Positions 1 through 5,302 are shown, numbered from the stretch's first letter. The stretch is 5,689 bases of DNA from DATJSJ01 sp035504175 (GCA_035504175.1 DATJSJ010000190.1:1-5689), one strand, 5' to 3'. Notes: generated by a model not told the origin, from the sequence alone. Translations and numbers: made by a program.

Positions 1-98
1 CATCCCGGCCGCGACGAAGCATCCACGCGCGGCCATCCTTACCGCCGTCGCGGAAATCCTGGACGCGATCGGGGCCGCGCAACGTCCCGGCAAAGGCG
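1..98 (+). pseudogene. 3' fragment of a second parB copy (inverted duplicate)
   Basis: Read on the plus strand in the frame starting at base 2, this stretch encodes a peptide almost identical to the C-terminal end of the ParB encoded at 223-1263 (about residues 313-345). Base i pairs with base 329-i of the minus-strand gene, and only bases 77 and 92 differ. Both differences change the protein (T338A and E343K in ParB numbering). After base 98 the two copies are unrelated. This copy has no stop where ParB ends, and its frame stays open to a TAG at 677-679, so the natural end of the gene is lost. The rest of the copy would lie beyond the left edge. It could be the tail of a divergent second partition gene, a remnant of an inverted duplication, or an assembly fold-back artefact. 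The homology itself is certain; its status as a pseudogene is an inference. Confidence 0.6.
1..98 (+). repeat. Left arm of a 98-bp inverted repeat
   Basis: Bases 1-98 are the reverse complement of 231-328 with 96 of 98 matches. The arms are separated by a 132-bp spacer (99-230). The left arm probably continues beyond the window edge, because identity is still perfect at base 1. Confidence 0.95.
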
Positions 99-133
99 CA
101 GCCTTTGCAATCCTTCACTTAAGTCATTGGGGT

Positions 134-153
134 CTGGGGCCGTACGGCCCCAG
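134..153. repeat. 20-bp perfect GC-rich palindrome
   Basis: The sequence CTGGGGCCGTACGGCCCCAG is a perfect palindrome lying between the truncated parB copy and the end of parB. It has no T tract right after it on either strand, so on its own it is not a standard intrinsic terminator. It could act with the neighbouring hairpin at 159-175 as a converging-transcript terminator, or it could be a protein-binding site. No function can be read from the sequence. Confidence 0.7.
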
Positions 154-158
154 CGGGT

Positions 159-186
159 CCAGGGCAGAGCCCTGGCCTTTCTTTTT
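159..186 (+). terminator. Putative rho-independent terminator, plus strand
   Basis: A perfect 7-bp GC-rich stem (CCAGGGC at 159-165 and GCCCTGG at 169-175) with an AGA loop is followed by the pyrimidine tract CCTTTCTTTTT. This arrangement would stop transcripts entering from the left, that is, transcripts of the gene whose 3' end is at 1-98. On the minus strand, which carries parB, the tract reads as A's before the stem, so it serves parB less well. Confidence 0.6.
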
Positions 187-211
187 CAGCACCCTGCCAG
201 GCGGCAGCGCA

Positions 212-230
212 GCGTACCGTTTTCATCGGT
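212..230 (+). repeat. Outlying iteron copy at the parB stop codon
   Basis: The core GTACC-GTTTT-CATCG at 214-228 matches the iteron consensus of the origin region nearly 4 kb away. The 19-mer 212-230 matches the inverted copy at 3939-3957 at 18 of 19 positions. It overlaps the ParB stop codon (223-225) and last codons, and it ends exactly where the 98-bp inverted repeat begins. Confidence 0.7.
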
Positions 231-1263
231 CGCCTTCGCCGGGACGTTGCGTGGCCCCGATCGCGTCCAGGATTTCCGCGACGGCGGTAAGGATGGCCGC
301 GCGTGGATGCTTCGTCGCGGCCGGGATGCTGATGCTGACCCCTCCCCTGCCCGCCGCCTTCTGCCCCCGCGCCAGGATCGCCCCATCCGCGGCGCGCACC
401 AGATGCTCGGTCGCACGGGCGGCGCCACGCGGCTTACCCGCCGGCGCCGCGATCGCGGTCAGGCGCCGCATCACGGCCGCCGGCGGCATCCACGGCGCGC
501 GGCGCTCCGCAAGCGCCGCCTGCTCGGCGCGGATCGCACGCGCCTCGGCGAGCACGCGATCCCGCTGCCCCTCGATCCGCAGCAGCGGCGCCAGGACGGC
601 GGCGTGGCTGATGCCGATGACCTGCGGCGAGCCGAAGGCGGCCAGAACGTCGTCCGGCAGCCGGGCGAGTTCGAGGTAGCGGCTCAGCCAGCTTTTCGTG
701 ACTTCGAGGCGCTCCGCCATGCGCTGCTGGCTGCCGTCGTAGTAGCGCTCCACGGCGCGGGCGTAGTCCCGTGCCCGCTCGTAGTCGGACAGGTCCCGCC
801 GGCTGCGATTCTCGAGGTCGGCAACGCGGAACGCTTCTTCGTCGGTGAGCTCGCGCGGTTCGACGAGAAACTTGAAGTCGGGGTAGTCGTGCGCGCGCAT
901 CCACGCGACGCTCCAATGCCGCCGCGCGCCGCAGATCACCTCGTACTCGTGGTCGGGATCGCCGACGACCCGGCGCACGATGGCCGGCACTTCCTGGCGC
1001 CCCTGCGCCTTGAAGCTCTCGATCAGGTCGGCGCAGGTCTCCGGAGACAGGGCGCCGTAGTCGCGGTTGTGGCCCTCCCAGATGCGGCAGCGCGCCGGAT
1101 CGACCAGTTCGTGCACGCGGGTGACCGAGTTCCCCGCAGCCAGGGCGGCGAGGCGGTTCTCGCGCGAGTCCAGGATACCGGTGCGCGGCGGCAGGCGCGC
1201 GGCCGGAGCACCCTGCCCTGCCCCGGTCAATCCCTGCGCGAACCCTCTGTTGCCCAACGCCAT
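223..1263 (-). CDS. parB: ParB/RepB/Spo0J-family partition protein (CTP-dependent DNA clamp)
   Basis: This is a 346-residue centromere-binding partition protein expected to bind parS sites and work with ParA to move plasmid copies apart. The CTP-binding N-terminal domain shows three family motifs: GRQEVPAIVR (residues 88-97), the arginine motif CGARRHWSVA (111-120), and LENRSRRDLSDYERA (150-164). A helix-turn-helix follows at about 178-200 (SQQRMAERLEVTKSWLSRYL). The C-terminal third is Ala/Arg-rich and probably the dimerisation part. The ATG at 1261-1263 has only a weak GGA-type ribosome site. The gene lies 56 bp after parA in the same direction, with a parS-like palindrome in the gap. Its last 33 or so codons are duplicated in inverted orientation at 1-98, and its stop codon overlaps an iteron-like site. 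The family assignment is secure; the CTP role is family knowledge. Confidence 0.93.
   Translation of the reverse strand: MALGNRGFAQGLTGAGQGAPAARLPPRTGILDSRENRLAALAAGNSVTRVHELVDPARCRIWEGHNRDYGALSPETCADLIESFKAQGRQEVPAIVRRVVGDPDHEYEVICGARRHWSVAWMRAHDYPDFKFLVEPRELTDEEAFRVADLENRSRRDLSDYERARDYARAVERYYDGSQQRMAERLEVTKSWLSRYLELARLPDDVLAAFGSPQVIGISHAAVLAPLLRIEGQRDRVLAEARAIRAEQAALAERRAPWMPPAAVMRRLTAIAAPAGKPRGAARATEHLVRAADGAILARGQKAAGRGGVSISIPAATKHPRAAILTAVAEILDAIGATQRPGEGDR
231..328 (-). repeat. Right arm of the 98-bp inverted repeat (parB 3' end)
   Basis: This is the partner of 1-98, lying inside parB and covering about residues 313-345. It stops one base before the iteron-like site at 212-230. Confidence 0.95.
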
Positions 1264-1299
1264 GTCATTTTTCCGTTTTATTTCAGCACTCTAGCTCAA

Positions 1300-1317
1300 G
1301 GTTGCAGGTCTGCAACC
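1300..1317. promoter_or_regulatory. parS: Putative parS centromere site between parA and parB
   Basis: GGTTGCAGGTCTGCAACC is an inverted repeat with 8-bp arms around a central GT, starting 2 bp beyond the parA stop. Its 16-bp core (1301-1316) matches the core of the palindrome at 4245-4260 at 15 of 16 bases. A palindrome repeated in two intergenic places of a parAB locus is the usual pattern of a ParB binding site. The core resembles, but does not match, the palindromic parS class of repABC plasmids (GTT...AAC ends). Binding is inferred. Confidence 0.55.
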
Positions 1318-1319
1318 CG

Positions 1320-2504
1320 CTACAGGATGCCCTCGGCGCGCAGCCGCCCGGCCTGGCTGGGCCAGGTCAACCGCACCTGCATTTCGACCTCGGCGGCAAC
1401 GCCGTTGAGATAGGTCATGCAGCGCTGGTAGGTCTCCCGGGACGTCACCGGCTGCTCGAGATCGTAGACCGTCATCAGCCGCGCCGAGGCGTTGTCGATC
1501 TCGGCGCTGTCCTTCAGCACGGTGCGCAGCAGCGTCTCGCCGAACAGGCTGCGCATGACGCCGAGCAGCTCGCGCTGCATCGATTTCTGCTCGTCGGCGC
1601 GGGTGGCGACGAAGCGCATCCAGCGCAGGTCGATCGGCAAACCCCGCTCCTGCAGGGTGAGCATCGTCTCGTACAGCATGGCGAGGAAGGAGGTGGTCGA
1701 GGTGAAGTCGACCACCGTGGGCGGGATCGGCACCAGCAGCGCGTTGGCGGCGCGCATGACGGAGAGCGAGATCGCGCCGAGCGCCGGCGGCGGATCCAGG
1801 ATCACCACGTCGAAATGATCGGCGATCGAGGCAATGCCCTCGGCCAGGCGGTTCAGAAGATTCGGCTCGGCCCGCGCGACGCGCGCCGCCAGCTCATACT
1901 CGGAGGAATAGAGCTTCAGGTTCGCGGGAACGAGGTAGAGCCCGTCCCAGTGGGTCTCGCGCACGGCGTAGGCCAGGCTGGCCATCTCGGCGTTGCGGAA
2001 GAACGGGTAGAGCGTGTCCTCCTCGCCGATGTCGAGGTCGGGGACGTAGCCGAACAGCGCCGTCGTCGATCCCTGGCTGTCGCAATCGAGCAGGCAGACG
2101 CGATAGCCCCGGATGGCGAGAAACTGCGCCAGGTGCGCCGAGACCGTGGACTTCCCTACCCCGCCCTTGAAGTTCTGCACGGCGATCACCGCCAGCGGAT
2201 CCTCCGCGGTGCGCCAGGGCCGCGTCCCGAACACCGCCCGCATCTGGTTGATTTCCGCCAGCGTGTAGCCGACGCGCCGGCCCGACGCCGTCCGCTCGAC
2301 CGCCGGCAGCCGCCCGTCCTTCTCCGCCTCGCGGATCGCGGCACTGGTCCGCCCGACCAGCTCGGCGACGCGGGTGATCGGATAGCGCGGCGCCTGCCGG
2401 CCACGCGCCTCACCCGACACGCCCCGGCTGCGGAGCGATTCCAGGATGCCGAGCGAGCGCGTGTACAGGCCGGCGATCGAGTCCGTCGACGCAAACCCGT
2501 CCAT
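1320..2504 (-). CDS. parA: ParA type Ia partition ATPase with N-terminal DNA-binding domain
   Basis: This 394-residue Walker-type ATPase would drive plasmid partition on the nucleoid together with ParB. An N-terminal extension carries a MerR-like helix-turn-helix at about residues 41-92 (ITRVAELVGRTSAAIREAEKDG... then GYTLAEINQMR). The ATPase domain starts near 103. Its deviant Walker A is KGGVGKST (113-120), with the signature lysine of the ParA/MinD group. LLDCDSQGSTT (138-148) is the A' motif and VVILDPPP (233-240) the Walker B region. The length and the HTH place it in type Ia (P1/P7-like), where ParA also represses its own operon. The ATG at 2502-2504 has a GGAG ribosome site 5 nt upstream. 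The 27-bp gap to repA supports co-transcription with it. Identity is secure; autorepression is family knowledge. Confidence 0.95.
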   Translation of the reverse strand: MDGFASTDSIAGLYTRSLGILESLRSRGVSGEARGRQAPRYPITRVAELVGRTSAAIREAEKDGRLPAVERTASGRRVGYTLAEINQMRAVFGTRPWRTAEDPLAVIAVQNFKGGVGKSTVSAHLAQFLAIRGYRVCLLDCDSQGSTTALFGYVPDLDIGEEDTLYPFFRNAEMASLAYAVRETHWDGLYLVPANLKLYSSEYELAARVARAEPNLLNRLAEGIASIADHFDVVILDPPPALGAISLSVMRAANALLVPIPPTVVDFTSTTSFLAMLYETMLTLQERGLPIDLRWMRFVATRADEQKSMQRELLGVMRSLFGETLLRTVLKDSAEIDNASARLMTVYDLEQPVTSRETYQRCMTYLNGVAAEVEMQVRLTWPSQAGRLRAEGIL

Positions 2505-2531
2505 GGTGTCTCCGTCAGGTGCGTGGAACGG

Positions 2532-3827
2532 TCATCGGGATTTGCGGGCGATGACGGCCGGGGTGGTTGGCAGGTCGACCGCGACCGCCGCCTGGGCGAG
2601 CGCCTGGCTGAACTGGGTCGCGATCCAGTGCGCGATGAAGCGCGTGCCCGCGGTCACCGTCCAGGTGCCGTCGATCTCCTCGAGCCGCACGTCGCGGAGC
2701 CAGGCGCGCGCGTCTGCGGCACCGAGTGTGGCGCGCAAAGCGGCGAGGAAGCGCGCCGGGAGGTCAGGTTCGGCGGTCGGGGATGGCGGCGCGCTCGCAG
2801 CGCTGCCGGCCGTACCCTCTGCATCGGTGACCAGTTGCAGATGAGCACCCGGGACCCGCTTCTGCTGCAGCGGTGACGGCGACGCGTAGAGCCGCACCAG
2901 TGTCGTGTCGAAATCCGCCTTCGCCTCTGGATAGACGCCGGAGACATGCCGCTCCCAGGCGTCCCGCACGGTCTGGCGGAATTTGCGGATGTTCCGGCCG
3001 TCATTGCCGAAATGCACGGCGAGCTGCTGCCAGCTGATCGAGACCGGCCGCTTCGGGCTGATCCGGGGCAGCCGGTAGGCGAGCCAGGTGTAGAGGTCGA
3101 GCGCGGTTGCCGAATCGCGCAGCTGGCGGATGGCGTTCTCGTTCAGCGGCACCGCGTGCTGGCGGAGGTGGTCGAAGAACTCCTCGGTCATGAGGATCTC
3201 CCGGACGAACCCGCCGCTTTTCCGGTCGACCCCGCCATATTCGTTGGTCAGCTTGATCTCCTTGACCCCGAATTCCCGCTCGCTCTCGGCGCCTTCCTGG
3301 TCCCAGCGGATCATCCATTCGCAGGCGAGCAGACGGTCGAGCTGATCGCGGATCAAGGTCGCGGAGCCCCGGGGTCCGTAGCTGATGGTCCGGAACCCCA
3401 TCCGCCGCATCCAGTCGGTGAAGGTGGTGCCGAGCACGATGTGGCGGGATTTGGTGCGCACCGCCTCCGTCATGATGTGGATGAGCACGAGGCGGGGCAG
3501 GGATCCGAAGGGCACCCCGAGGCTTTGCAGCCGGCGTTGGCCCGCCGGCGACTCGGTGACGACCGGCTTGGGGTTGATCACCAGCGTGTACTGGCCGTCC
3601 TGGCGAATGATCGGGGCGTGCTCGTCGGCTGGCCGGCGGACCGGGAGCGACATGGCGCAGAGCGCGGAGTGGAGAAAACTCGGGGAGGGCGCCTCGGTCG
3701 CGACGGCGCGCACCCGGTCGAACAGGTCCGGCTGGCCGGCGTCGTTTGCCCGGGCGAGAGCGGCCGGGGGGCCGCCCTGGAGCAGTGCCGTGTGCACCTG
3801 CTGACCCAGCGGGGAACGCGGAGGCAA
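2532..3827 (-). CDS. repA: RepA plasmid replication initiator with C-terminal DnaA-N-like domain
   Basis: This 431-residue protein resembles the alphaproteobacterial plasmid RepA family (RepA_C type). The recognisable core runs over residues 60-310 and includes LPRLVLIHIMTEAVRTKSRHI (110-130), TDWMRRMGF (137-145), and winged-helix-like segments at 156-175 and 232-300. It would bind the iterons at 4023-4153 and initiate replication. After an Ala/Pro/Ser-rich linker (about 335-356), residues 357-412 resemble DnaA domain I: a helix, then W376-L-R-D, then two short strands, then RFIAHWI (396-402). That segment parallels RFVLDWV in DnaA. The start is TTG at 3825-3827, with GGAG 7 nt upstream (3835-3838 on the plus strand); no in-frame ATG lies upstream before a stop. 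A later in-frame ATG at residue 59 would remove a segment that looks genuine for the family. repA leads the probable repA-parA-parB operon. The initiator role is confident; the domain assignment is by eye. Confidence 0.88.
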   Translation of the reverse strand: MPPRSPLGQQVHTALLQGGPPAALARANDAGQPDLFDRVRAVATEAPSPSFLHSALCAMSLPVRRPADEHAPIIRQDGQYTLVINPKPVVTESPAGQRRLQSLGVPFGSLPRLVLIHIMTEAVRTKSRHIVLGTTFTDWMRRMGFRTISYGPRGSATLIRDQLDRLLACEWMIRWDQEGAESEREFGVKEIKLTNEYGGVDRKSGGFVREILMTEEFFDHLRQHAVPLNENAIRQLRDSATALDLYTWLAYRLPRISPKRPVSISWQQLAVHFGNDGRNIRKFRQTVRDAWERHVSGVYPEAKADFDTTLVRLYASPSPLQQKRVPGAHLQLVTDAEGTAGSAASAPPSPTAEPDLPARFLAALRATLGAADARAWLRDVRLEEIDGTWTVTAGTRFIAHWIATQFSQALAQAAVAVDLPTTPAVIARKSR

Positions 3828-3938
3828 GTCGCTTCTCCATCGCGAATCGGCCGTTAGCCCGCATCGCTAGCATAACGGGTGAGGAAAGCCGAGGCATTTG
3901 CGAAATCTGACCTGATCGGGGCGGAAAAGCGCAAAGTG

Positions 3939-3957
3939 ACCGATGAAAACCGTACGC
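3939..3957 (-). promoter_or_regulatory. Inverted iteron copy upstream of repA, possible autoregulatory operator
   Basis: Read on the minus strand, the core is GTACG-GTTTT-CATCG (3941-3955), opposite in direction to the five origin iterons. It differs from the copy at the parB stop by one base in 19. It lies about 110 bp before the repA start. In many iteron plasmids the initiator represses its own gene through inverted iteron-like sites at the promoter, so this is a reasonable operator candidate. That role is inference. Confidence 0.55.
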
Positions 3958-4022
3958 GAGTCGCAAGCCTGCCGAGGACGCCTTCGGCACGGGATTTTAG
4001 GTTATCGGGACTCTAGGGAGTC

Positions 4023-4153
4023 GTACCGTCCGCATCGTCGGTGCGACCGAGTCCCGTACCCCCGGCATCGGTGATCAGGGCCCATGTCGTACCCGGTTCA
4101 GCGGCGGCGCGTACCGTTTCCATCGGGCGGGCAGGGGAGTACCGAGATCATCG
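4023..4153 (+). repeat. Five direct iterons, GTACC-N5-CATCG
   Basis: Cores lie at 4023-4037, 4056-4070, 4089-4103, 4111-4125 and 4139-4153. Each begins GTACC and, after exactly five variable bases, continues CATCG (CAGCG in the third). The fuller consensus, including the two outlying copies, is near GTACCGTTTTCATCGGTCGC. Start-to-start distances are 33, 33, 22 and 28 bp. The first three are multiples of 11, so those sites lie on one face of the helix. Multiple same-direction repeats upstream of a RepA gene are the hallmark of an iteron origin bound by the initiator. The repeats are plain in the sequence; RepA binding is inferred. Confidence 0.85.
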
Positions 4154-4242
4154 GTCGCTGAACGGCGAGGTCGTGTCCCGCCCGGTGGCCTACGAGACCA
4201 CTGAGCAACTCGCCGAAGCGACGGGCGAAGGCCGGGGAGGGC

Positions 4243-4262
4243 GAGTTGCAGGCCTGCAACTC
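4243..4262. promoter_or_regulatory. parS: Putative second parS site, perfect 20-bp palindrome
   Basis: GAGTTGCAGGCCTGCAACTC is a perfect palindrome about 90 bp beyond the last iteron. Its 16-bp core differs by one central base from the palindrome between parA and parB (1301-1316). A half-site (GTGCAAC) follows at 4265-4271. The most likely role is a ParB-binding centromere next to the origin; an operator for another regulator is the alternative. Confidence 0.55.
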
Positions 4263-4287
4263 CGGTGCAACGGCATGATTCTGTGCC

Positions 4288-4311
4288 GGCTTGCCGATTG
4301 GCTTGCCGTCT
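4288..4311 (+). repeat. 12-bp tandem repeat, two copies
   Basis: GGCTTGCCGATT is followed directly by GGCTTGCCGTCT (10 of 12 identical), then by the looser GGCCGGCC. No function is evident; the repeats lie in the origin region. Confidence 0.6.
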
Positions 4312-4380
4312 GGCCGGCCTGTCGGTCTCTCGAGGTTGGATACCAGCCTCGGCGTCCGGCGATCGCGCGGCGGCTGGCAC

Positions 4381-4410
4381 TTCACACCGAGCGAAGCCTC
4401 GGGCTGTGAA
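4381..4410. other. Imperfect hairpin in the origin-distal region
   Basis: TTCACA-CCGAG and CTCGG-GC-TGTGAA form an 11-bp inverted repeat with a 2-nt bulge and a 6-nt loop. No T tract follows it on the plus strand. On the minus strand it lies about 170 bp beyond the parE stop and also lacks a T tract. It could be a weak terminator, a structured RNA element or a binding site. Nothing further can be said. Confidence 0.5.
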
Positions 4411-4458
4411 GAGGCGAAGCCGTCCAGTCTGCTCACGCTGCGATAGTCGGGCTTAGGC

Positions 4459-4480
4459 CCGGTCCTGCCCCGGTCCTGCT
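4459..4480 (+). repeat. 11-bp tandem repeat, two copies
   Basis: CCGGTCCTGCC is followed immediately by CCGGTCCTGCT (10 of 11 identical). It lies between the hairpin at 4381-4410 and parE. No role is apparent. Confidence 0.6.
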
Positions 4481-4576
4481 CAGTGACGTCGAGCCGGTGG
4501 CCATGACCTTCCGAAGGCATGCGACCGCCGGTCCCGACATCGTGCCCGACCGGCACGCTTTGCGACCCGGCGATCC

Positions 4577-4945
4577 CTACGCGCCGCCGAACTCGTCCCC
4601 GAGATGACGCTCGATCTCCATTGCGTCGTGGAGCACGCGGCCGATCTCGACCAGGTCGGGTGGGCGCACGCGATAGACCAGCAGATGCCGCGGCCGCCGC
4701 ACCGGTCCAAGCGGCATGCTCGCACGGTCGCGGCTGTGGCGGAGATGGTAGCTGCGGGCGCCGGCACCGAGTTCCGGCCGTGCGATGCTTCCGGCGCGCT
4801 TCGGGTCACTCGCGACATCGCGCAGTGCGGTGACGAGCAGCGCCTCGTAACGCCGCCGTGCCGTCTCACCGAAGCGATCCTGGGTGTATGCGAGGAGCCC
4901 GATGATGTCCGCCTCCGCCGACGCCGAGAGACGGCAGGCCGCCAC
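4577..4945 (-). CDS. parE: ParE/RelE-superfamily toxin of a type II toxin-antitoxin pair
   Basis: This 122-residue protein shows the ParE-type fold pattern. A helical N-terminus (LSASAEADIIGLLAYTQDRFGETARRRYEALL, about 6-37) is followed by a helix bearing DVASDPKRAGSIARPELG (43-60), then strands RSYHLRHS (64-71), HLLVYRV (87-93) and the ending DLVEIGRVLHDAMEIERHL. It is somewhat longer than the usual ~95-100 residues because of an Arg/Pro-rich insert at about 72-86. ParE toxins of this family typically poison DNA gyrase; that target is family knowledge and is not shown here. The GTG start (4943-4945) lies 3 nt after the parD stop, so the two genes are translationally linked. On a plasmid the pair should kill or arrest cells that lose the replicon. 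Confidence 0.9.
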   Translation of the reverse strand: MAACRLSASAEADIIGLLAYTQDRFGETARRRYEALLVTALRDVASDPKRAGSIARPELGAGARSYHLRHSRDRASMPLGPVRRPRHLLVYRVRPPDLVEIGRVLHDAMEIERHLGDEFGGA

Positions 4946-4948
4946 GCG

Positions 4949-5242
4949 CTACGGGCCGCCCCGCTGCACCCGCTCGCCAGCCCGGCGGCCGAGAGCGGCG
5001 ACGAACTCGCCCAGCCCGTCATCGGCGACGTCCCGATAGCGCCCGGCCTCGAGATCGGCAAAGCCCGTCCGCGCCGCTTCCTGCAAAGCCTGGAGTTTCA
5101 CCGCCTCGCGCGCCTCGCGGGCCTCGATCAGACGCAGCCCATCGCGCAGCACCTCGCTTGCGTTCTGATAGCGGCCGGTGCCGACCAGCGTTTCGATCAG
5201 GGTCTCGTGGTGCGCGGTCAGGACCACATTCCGGGTTGGCAT
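4949..5242 (-). CDS. parD: ParD-family antitoxin (ribbon-helix-helix)
   Basis: This 97-residue antitoxin is expected to neutralise the ParE encoded immediately downstream and to repress their shared promoter. Residues 3-45 fit a ParD/CopG ribbon-helix-helix domain: strand RNVVLTA, helix HHETLIETLVGTGRY, turn, then helix NASEVLRDGLRLIEAREAR, with the typical G-RYQNASEVLR-GLRL signature. The charged and Gly-rich C-terminal half is the expected toxin-binding arm. The ATG at 5240-5242 has a good ribosome site (AAGAGGA, plus-strand 5249-5255). A perfect 19-bp palindrome lies 23 bp upstream. parD-parE form a two-gene operon with a 3-nt gap. Confidence 0.92.
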   Translation of the reverse strand: MPTRNVVLTAHHETLIETLVGTGRYQNASEVLRDGLRLIEAREAREAVKLQALQEAARTGFADLEAGRYRDVADDGLGEFVAALGRRAGERVQRGGP

Positions 5243-5265
5243 GGCACGTCCTCTTGCACGGGCTC

Positions 5266-5284
5266 ATTGGCATATTATGCCAAT
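5266..5284 (-). promoter_or_regulatory. Putative parDE operator/promoter palindrome
   Basis: ATTGGCATA-T-TATGCCAAT is a perfect inverted repeat with 9-bp arms in the 60-bp gap before parD. On the minus strand it contains CATAAT, a plausible -10 box, and no convincing -35 was found. A palindrome overlapping the promoter is the usual target of ParD and the ParDE complex, so autoregulation is the likely purpose. Confidence 0.7.
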
Positions 5285-5302
5285 CGGCCTTCGGCGCCAG
5301 AG

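Larger units (their letters stand above)
3828..4576. other. Putative iteron-controlled replication origin region (gene-free)
   Basis: This ~750-bp stretch between repA and parE has no ORF with recognisable protein character. It contains an inverted iteron copy (3939-3957), a relatively AT-rich patch (3994-4005, ATTTTAGGTTAT), five direct iterons (4023-4153), a parS-like palindrome (4243-4262), a 12-bp tandem repeat (4288-4311), a hairpin (4381-4410) and an 11-bp tandem repeat (4459-4480). This is the classic arrangement of a plasmid origin next to its initiator gene. The AT-rich patch is the best candidate for the melting site, but it is short. No standard TTATNCACA DnaA box is visible. The repA promoter must lie within 3828-3960 on the minus strand. 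A weak candidate has TTGCGC (3928-3933) as -35 and TCAGAT (3904-3909) as -10, 18 bp apart. Confidence 0.7.

Noticed and set aside
127..1413. Long plus-strand ORF (428 codons) opposite parB
   Set aside because: It is antisense to a ParB with clear motifs. The composition is Arg/Ala-heavy without domain pattern, typical of mirror frames in GC-rich DNA.
1302..2876. Plus-strand ORF (524 codons) opposite parA and the repA end
   Set aside because: It is antisense to ParA with intact Walker motifs, spans two genes and a gap, and shows no protein-family features.
223..3827. Classification as a repABC-type replicon
   Set aside because: The gene order and families are a RepA-type initiator followed by parA and parB. 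No RepC is present, and the origin is iteron-based and outside the initiator gene.
3838..3840. Minus-strand ATG just before repA as an alternative start
   Set aside because: It is out of frame with RepA. Its GGAG neighbour better serves the in-frame TTG at 3825-3827.
2946..3857. Plus-strand ORF (303 codons) opposite repA
   Set aside because: It is the mirror frame of repA and shows no recognisable domains.
4002..4010. TTATCGGGA as a DnaA box
   Set aside because: It shares only the TTATC start with TTATNCACA; the 3' half does not fit.
4098..4556. Minus-strand ORF (152 codons) in the origin region
   Set aside because: It runs through four of the iterons and the parS-like palindrome. The protein is Arg/Pro-rich and unrecognised, and its GRPDGKPIGKP stretch is explained by the 12-bp DNA tandem repeat.
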